Shown: in pieces, positions 60,024 to 64,000 of the stretch
Position numbering within the stretch: position 1 is the stretch's first letter
How the letters are laid out: the number at the start of each line of letters is the position of its first letter
NCBI GenBank assembly: GCA_051649305.1
Contig: JBOFGV010000052.1
Location: forward strand, 1 to 64,000
Length of the DNA stretch: 64,000 nt
Direction: 5' to 3'
From: JADCCX01 sp051649305
Lineage (GTDB): Bacteria > Pseudomonadota > Alphaproteobacteria > Rhizobiales > Beijerinckiaceae
Position numbers and translations under genes: made by a program
The notes under the pieces: generated by a model
Told to the model about the DNA's origin: nothing
Database searches by the model: none
The model's input: the letters and a program-made list of their open reading frames with translations, nothing else

Positions 60024-61426
60024 TTCGCCAGTCCCATGGTGCGCGGCAACCACAGCGTGATTTCCGGTATAAATGTGATGGCAATGAGGGCTGCAAACAG
60101 CGGCACAAGCCATGGCAGGATGGCCATTGTCGTGCGCTCAACCGAGAGATTGGCAACCCGCGACAGCACAAAGAGCACCATGCCCAACGGCGGATGCAAC
60201 AGGCCGATCATCAGATTGAGCGTCATGATCAGACCAAAGTGGATCGGGTCGATGCCGAGCTTCAGAACAATCGGCAGCAGGATCGGCACGAGGATGGTGA
60301 TGGCGGCAATCGTATCAAGGAAGCAGCCGACAAACAGCATCAACAGGTTCACCAGCACCAGAAACACATACTTGTTGTCGGTGATGGAGAAGATGAGCGT
60401 GGAGAGCGCATTGGCCGCCTGACTGACCGTCAGCAACCAGGCGAAGATCGAGGCGGCTGTGACTATGAACAGCACAGAGGCGGTTGTTTCAACCGTATCG
60501 AAAGTGGCCTTGGCCAGCGCCTTCATGGTCATGGAACGATAACGCACAAGTCCCAAAAACAGCGACCACATGACGGCGGCCACCGCTGCTTCGGTTGGCG
60601 TGAACCAGCCCAACACCATGCCACCGATCAGGATGACCGGTGTCATCAAGGCCATGACAGCCGAAAACTTGAAGAGGTAATCAAGCAGCAGCACCACACC
60701 AAGCGCAAGGAAGATGGCGGCGTTTTGCGAAACACCCAGCTTTTCCAGAATGAACACAGCGACGGGGAATGCAAAGACAACGCAGACCTCCAGCATGGCG
60801 CCTGCGATCTTGCGCCATTCAAAAGCGGCGTCTGAACCCCAGCCCTTGATGCGGGCGAAGACGGCGACCGTGATCATCATGAACAGCGTCATCAATACGC
60901 CGGGGATGACACCGCCCAGAAACAGCGAGCCAATAGAGACATTGGCCATCATGCCGTAGATAACGAACGGCAGGGACGGCGGGATGATGGGCCCGAGCGT
61001 TGCAGAGGCGGCTGTTACCCCAACAGCCACCTCGATGGGGTAGCCGTGGTCCTTCATCGCCTTGATCTCGATAGTGCCAATGCCCGCAGCATCCGCAATA
61101 GCGGTGCCTGACATGCCTGAGAAAATCACCGAACCGATGATGTTGACCTGCGCCAGACCACCGCGCATCCAGCCGACAAGATCAACGGCAAAGGCATAGA
61201 TGCGGCCTGTGACGCCTGCGATGTTCATCAGATTTCCCGCCAGAATGAAGAACGGCACGGCGAGCAGCGGAAAGCTCTCAACCCCTGCAATCATGCGCTG
61301 CGCCACAATCACATCCGGCGCGCCGCCATGAACCGCGAGATAGGCGAGAGAAGCCATGACCATGGAGACGGCCACGGGCACACCCAAAACCATCAGCAGA
61401 AGAAATCCACCCAAGAGAACCAGCAT
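60020..61426 (-). CDS. TRAP transporter large permease, DctM type
   Basis: A 468-residue protein with about twelve membrane segments. TRAP hallmarks are FFILAGNLMNIAGVTGRIY near residue 60, VIFSGMSGTAIADAAGIG near 99, AASATLGPIIPPSLPFVIYG near 140, and FLDTIAAITILVPILLP near 370. It forms the transport core and uses the sodium or proton gradient. It overlaps the dehydrogenase start and lies three bases after dctQ. Confidence 0.95.
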   Translation of the reverse strand: MLVLLGGFLLLMVLGVPVAVSMVMASLAYLAVHGGAPDVIVAQRMIAGVESFPLLAVPFFILAGNLMNIAGVTGRIYAFAVDLVGWMRGGLAQVNIIGSVIFSGMSGTAIADAAGIGTIEIKAMKDHGYPIEVAVGVTAASATLGPIIPPSLPFVIYGMMANVSIGSLFLGGVIPGVLMTLFMMITVAVFARIKGWGSDAAFEWRKIAGAMLEVCVVFAFPVAVFILEKLGVSQNAAIFLALGVVLLLDYLFKFSAVMALMTPVILIGGMVLGWFTPTEAAVAAVMWSLFLGLVRYRSMTMKALAKATFDTVETTASVLFIVTAASIFAWLLTVSQAANALSTLIFSITDNKYVFLVLVNLLMLFVGCFLDTIAAITILVPILLPIVLKLGIDPIHFGLIMTLNLMIGLLHPPLGMVLFVLSRVANLSVERTTMAILPWLVPLFAALIAITFIPEITLWLPRTMGLAK

Positions 61427-61429
61427 GGA

Positions 61430-62026
61430 TCAGGCCTTTGTTTCTGTATCGAGGGACGGCGCATCAAAGGCACCGGGACGTTCAAGAATAGAATAGCCAC
61501 GCTTCAGGTTACCAACCATCACCTGCACAGAGCGCAGCGCCATAAGGATGAAGGAAGCAAAGACCATCATGAAGAAAGGCATCTTCGGCCAGTCGATGGT
61601 GGTCATGCGCTCATCATGGATAATCGCGGCATAGCGCCAGACCAGCACGGCGAGATAGATGAACAGGACCGTGCGCACGAGATCAACGCCGGTGGCCATG
61701 ATGCGCCCCATGGTGGGCGAGAGATAGCGGTAGAGAAAGTCCACATGGATGTGGCGCGACATGCGCACGCACATGGAGGAGCCAAGAAACACCACGGCGA
61801 CCAGACAATAAATGGCGATTTCTTCGGTCCAGGCGAAGCTGTTGTTCAGCACATAGCGCGTGAAGAACTGCAGGAAAACGCAACCGCACATCACCCAGAA
61901 AATGCCAAGCGTGATCCAGTCTTCAACACCAAAACCGGAGATGTCTTCTGGAACCGCGACCTCATCAAAGGTCTTGGCGATTTCATCGTGGGTTATCGGT
62001 GTGTGGATTTCAGGAGTCTGGGACAT
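61430..62026 (-). CDS. TRAP transporter small permease, DctQ type
   Basis: A 198-residue protein with four helices; landmarks are FFTRYVLNNSFAWTEEIAIY near residue 58 and SRHIHVDFLYRYLSP near 90, both usual for DctQ. The N-terminus is long and hydrophilic (residues 1-35). It follows the binding-protein gene after an 87-base gap with a hairpin and precedes dctM by three bases. Confidence 0.92.
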   Translation of the reverse strand: MSQTPEIHTPITHDEIAKTFDEVAVPEDISGFGVEDWITLGIFWVMCGCVFLQFFTRYVLNNSFAWTEEIAIYCLVAVVFLGSSMCVRMSRHIHVDFLYRYLSPTMGRIMATGVDLVRTVLFIYLAVLVWRYAAIIHDERMTTIDWPKMPFFMMVFASFILMALRSVQVMVGNLKRGYSILERPGAFDAPSLDTETKA

Positions 62027-62062
62027 GAACGGGCTCGTTTATACAGCAGAGCAAAGATGCAA

Positions 62063-62096
62063 ACGGCCCCTCTCTCCAATGAAGAACAGGGGCCGT
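62063..62096 (-). promoter_or_regulatory. Intercistronic hairpin between DctP and DctQ genes
   Basis: ACGGCCCCT and AGGGGCCGT form a perfect 9-base-pair stem with a 16-base loop, followed on the minus strand by a moderately T-rich stretch. Hairpins at this place usually cause partial termination or protect the binding-protein mRNA, so that the binding protein is made in excess. Confidence 0.65.
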
Positions 62097-62113
62097 CCGG
62101 CGATGTCAATTGA

Positions 62114-63088
62114 TCACTTCACAGCCTGAATCTTGTCCCAGTCAGCCTTGCGATAGCCGAACTGCTCGAAGGTCACGCCCTTGCCGACAGCTTCCAGATA
62201 CTCGGCCTTGTTGATCTCGGTGACGGTCAGGCCCTTGTCCTTGAAGAACTGGACGAGCTTGGCTTCGTCAGCCTTGATCTTGTTGGTGGCACGGGCCGCT
62301 GCTTCCTGCGTTACGTCTGTCAGGATCTGCTTTTCGGCAGCCGACAGCTTTTCCCACAGGCCCTTGGCCACAACCGTGTTGAGGTGATCCACGATATGGC
62401 CTGTCAGAACGATGTGCTTCTGCACTTCGTAGAACTTCTTGGCTTCGATGGTGGTCAGCGGATTTTCCTGTGCTTCCACTGTGCCGTTTTGCAGCGCAAG
62501 ATAGACTTCCGCAAAAGCGATTGGCGTGGTGTTGGCACCGCAAGAGCGTGGCATGGCGAGGTAGGCAGGAACATCCGGCACGCGGATCTTCAGGCCACGC
62601 ATTTCCGCGCAGGACTTGAAGGCCTTGTTCGATGAAGTGTGGCGGATGCCGTAATAGGTCACAGCCGTGATCTTGTGGCCGGTCTTGTCCTCATAGCCTT
62701 TTGTCAGCTCCTTGAAGATGTCGCTCTTGGTATAGGCAAGAAGATGGTCCGCATCACGGAAGGTGAAGGGATAGTAGGTCACGCCAAGGGGTGCATGGGT
62801 GCGGGCCGCAAAGCTGGAACCTGACATGATGATGTCTACTGAGCCCAGCGAGAGACCCTGGTTGATGTCTGTTTCCTTGCCGAGCTGCGAGGCCGGGAAT
62901 ACCTCGATCTGGTACTTGTTGTTGGTGCGCTTGGCGAACTCGCCAGCGGCCCAAACAGCTTCGGTGTGGAAAGGCTCGGATGTCTCGTAGACATGGCCCC
63001 ATTTCAGTTTGGTCTGTGCCACAGCTGGCATGGCCAGCATGCTAAGGCCTGCAATGGCCGCAAGGGCTGTGAATGTCCGTCTCATCAT
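62114..63088 (-). CDS. TRAP transporter periplasmic binding protein, DctP type
   Basis: A 324-residue protein with a signal peptide (AALAAIAGLSMLAMPAVAQT-like region ending VAQT near residue 25) and the DctP fold: KLKWGHVYETSEPFHTEAVW near 27, VFPASQLGKETDINQGLSLG near 62, the ligand arginine in MRGLKIRVPDVP near 160, and NPLTTIEAKKFYEVQ near 208. GAGGAGG eight bases before ATG 63088 fixes the start. It captures an organic acid, perhaps a sugar acid given the dehydrogenase. An imperfect TTGTGCACCAA palindrome 75 bases upstream (63162-63172) looks like a GntR-type site. Confidence 0.92.
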   Translation of the reverse strand: MMRRTFTALAAIAGLSMLAMPAVAQTKLKWGHVYETSEPFHTEAVWAAGEFAKRTNNKYQIEVFPASQLGKETDINQGLSLGSVDIIMSGSSFAARTHAPLGVTYYPFTFRDADHLLAYTKSDIFKELTKGYEDKTGHKITAVTYYGIRHTSSNKAFKSCAEMRGLKIRVPDVPAYLAMPRSCGANTTPIAFAEVYLALQNGTVEAQENPLTTIEAKKFYEVQKHIVLTGHIVDHLNTVVAKGLWEKLSAAEKQILTDVTQEAAARATNKIKADEAKLVQFFKDKGLTVTEINKAEYLEAVGKGVTFEQFGYRKADWDKIQAVK

Positions 63089-63161
63089 GGTCGTTTCCTC
63101 CTCGTTATGATGTTCTGGTTGTAGACGTCTTCTTGTCGTCCGGCTCTCGGTGGGCCAGATC

Positions 63162-63172
63162 TTGGTGCACAA
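63162..63172. promoter_or_regulatory. Possible GntR-type operator upstream of the TRAP operon
   Basis: TTGGTGCACAA is an imperfect palindrome around TGCA with TTG/CAA arms, about 75 bases before the DctP start. Sugar-acid TRAP operons are often under GntR control, but no regulator gene is in view. Confidence 0.25.
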
Positions 63173-63244
63173 ACGTTGCATGCGTCCGGTTGTTTGTCAC
63201 CGGGCTTTTTTGCTGGTTTGAAAATTCTCTGTGATAACGCTGGC

Positions 63245-64000
63245 TTACGTTTTGCGCGGACGGCCCCGTTTGCGTTTTTCAGGCGCAGGTGCAGGGCTGG
63301 CACTGTGGCGTCGATGGGCTGAAAGATCGTCAAAGAGCTTTCTCGCAGGGGCGCGAACCTCCGGGTTGACGTCAAGCAGAAAGCGCTCTCCTCTCACATA
63401 GGCGAGAAACGCCACATAGACCGGCGAGAATTTCTCTGCATTGTCACTGCTTTCAAACCATGCGATCAAGCGCTCGCCATATCCGCGGCTTTCGATGAGA
63501 CGCAGCAATCGCAGCAGGTCTTCCGCGTAAACTGATTTGCCTTCCTCAAGGCCAGCCTCGAGAGCAGATTGCAGATGGTCGGTTGCAGTGCCGAAGTTAT
63601 CATTTAGAACAGCAAGACCTGCATCGATCAAAGCAAGCCCTTCCGGAGCAATACCTTCAAGCTCGGTCCTAAGCGACGCACTTTCGATCACTGCTCCCCT
63701 GGCAATGAAGACCCAAGCCAGATTGGCTTTGTGCATGAAAACATCTTGGCCAGTTTCTATGGCCTGAGTGAAGCTGGTTTCTGCAGCTGCAACATCATTG
63801 TAAATATCAAGCTCTATCCGTCCCTTTTCCATGAAGGCATTTGAACGCACTTCTTTTTGTTCTGGTGCTTCGACATTCTGATCATCGATGATCACTTTTT
63901 CAAAACTGCGCACAGCATCTTCATGCCGTCCAAGTGAACGAAGTGACCGGCCTATTCCTGAACACGCGACTGCAAATATGTTTTTCTGCTCTATCGCAGG
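63245..64000 (-). CDS. TPR-repeat protein with basic GRPRK tail (5' truncated)
   Basis: The frame stays open to the right edge, so the N-terminus is missing; about 251 residues are visible. Near the edge is SGIGRSLRSLGRHEDAVRSF, a TPR-like helix pair, followed by more helical repeats (ETSFTQAIETGQDVFMHKAN). The end is PAPEKRKRGRPRKT, an AT-hook-like motif that suggests DNA binding or a basic tail. I do not recognise the family. It is upstream of the TRAP operon on the same strand but 156 bases away with no clear terminator. Confidence 0.65.
   Translation of the reverse strand, partial: PAIEQKNIFAVACSGIGRSLRSLGRHEDAVRSFEKVIIDDQNVEAPEQKEVRSNAFMEKGRIELDIYNDVAAAETSFTQAIETGQDVFMHKANLAWVFIARGAVIESASLRTELEGIAPEGLALIDAGLAVLNDNFGTATDHLQSALEAGLEEGKSVYAEDLLRLLRLIESRGYGERLIAWFESSDNAEKFSPVYVAFLAYVRGERFLLDVNPEVRAPARKLFDDLSAHRRHSASPAPAPEKRKRGRPRKT

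Noticed and set aside
1..64000. CRISPR arrays, tRNA or rRNA genes, prophage or insertion sequences.
   Set aside because: No spaced short repeats, cloverleaf sequences, integrase or transposase genes were recognised anywhere in the window.

Overview
The window is about 64 kb of gene-dense, GC-rich DNA, and no gene-free stretch exceeds roughly 250 bases. The gene content points to an alphaproteobacterium, most likely Hyphomicrobiales (inference): alphaproteobacterial small proteins (DUF4170, DUF2783, DUF1223, DUF2158), a RamB/ScfR-type regulator divergent from aceA, dispersed Rhizobium-like intergenic palindromes, and a heavy load of ABC, TRAP and tripartite tricarboxylate transporters with aromatic and acyl-CoA catabolism. 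No tRNA, rRNA, CRISPR array, phage or insertion sequence was seen.

Layout. 1-9.4 kb: the 3' part of rpsA with its terminator, an Hsp70-like protein, a MAPEG protein, a UraD-UraH fusion for ureide synthesis, a SulP transporter lacking STAS, a YciA-type thioesterase, and a methionine block (core MetE-like enzyme plus two O-acetylhomoserine sulfhydrylase paralogs). 9.5-22.3 kb: msrQ, msrB, tspO, lpxL, a DUF1223 protein, an M20 amidohydrolase, glnD, an orphan TTT-type binding protein with an amidohydrolase, grpE, a flavin monooxygenase coupled to DUF2783, and a SemiSWEET. 22.3-34.7 kb: a catabolic island that best fits CoA-dependent aerobic anthranilate (2-aminobenzoate) degradation: a monooxygenase/reductase fusion, SDR, MarR regulator, enoyl-CoA hydratase, acyl-CoA dehydrogenase, aromatic acid CoA ligase, a RidA-family protein, LivHMGF permease and ATPases with no binding protein, and a thiolase. 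The divergent promoter region carries two related operator-like palindromes.

34.8-48.4 kb: a DUF2158 protein; a secreted thioredoxin-like gene whose W-x-P-V-C active site has TGA where the first cysteine belongs, followed at the right distance by a SECIS-like hairpin (the most striking item in the window); glpK; a YqaA-like protein; a lipoprotein; DUF4170; aceA with its divergent regulator; ccmC-ccmD-ccmG without ccmAB; yciB/ispZ; and a minus-strand operon (acyl-CoA dehydrogenase, aminoglycoside-phosphotransferase-like kinase, DUF6285, 8-oxoguanine deaminase-like amidohydrolase) in which every junction is a 4-base stop/start overlap. 48.6-64 kb: a ferredoxin-NADP reductase; a molybdenum hydroxylase plus 6-hydroxynicotinate-reductase-like protein, UPF0280 protein and TctCBA transporter, which looks like a reductive nicotinate or related N-heteroaromatic pathway; a DctPQM TRAP transporter with an L-idonate-type dehydrogenase; and a TPR protein cut by the right edge.
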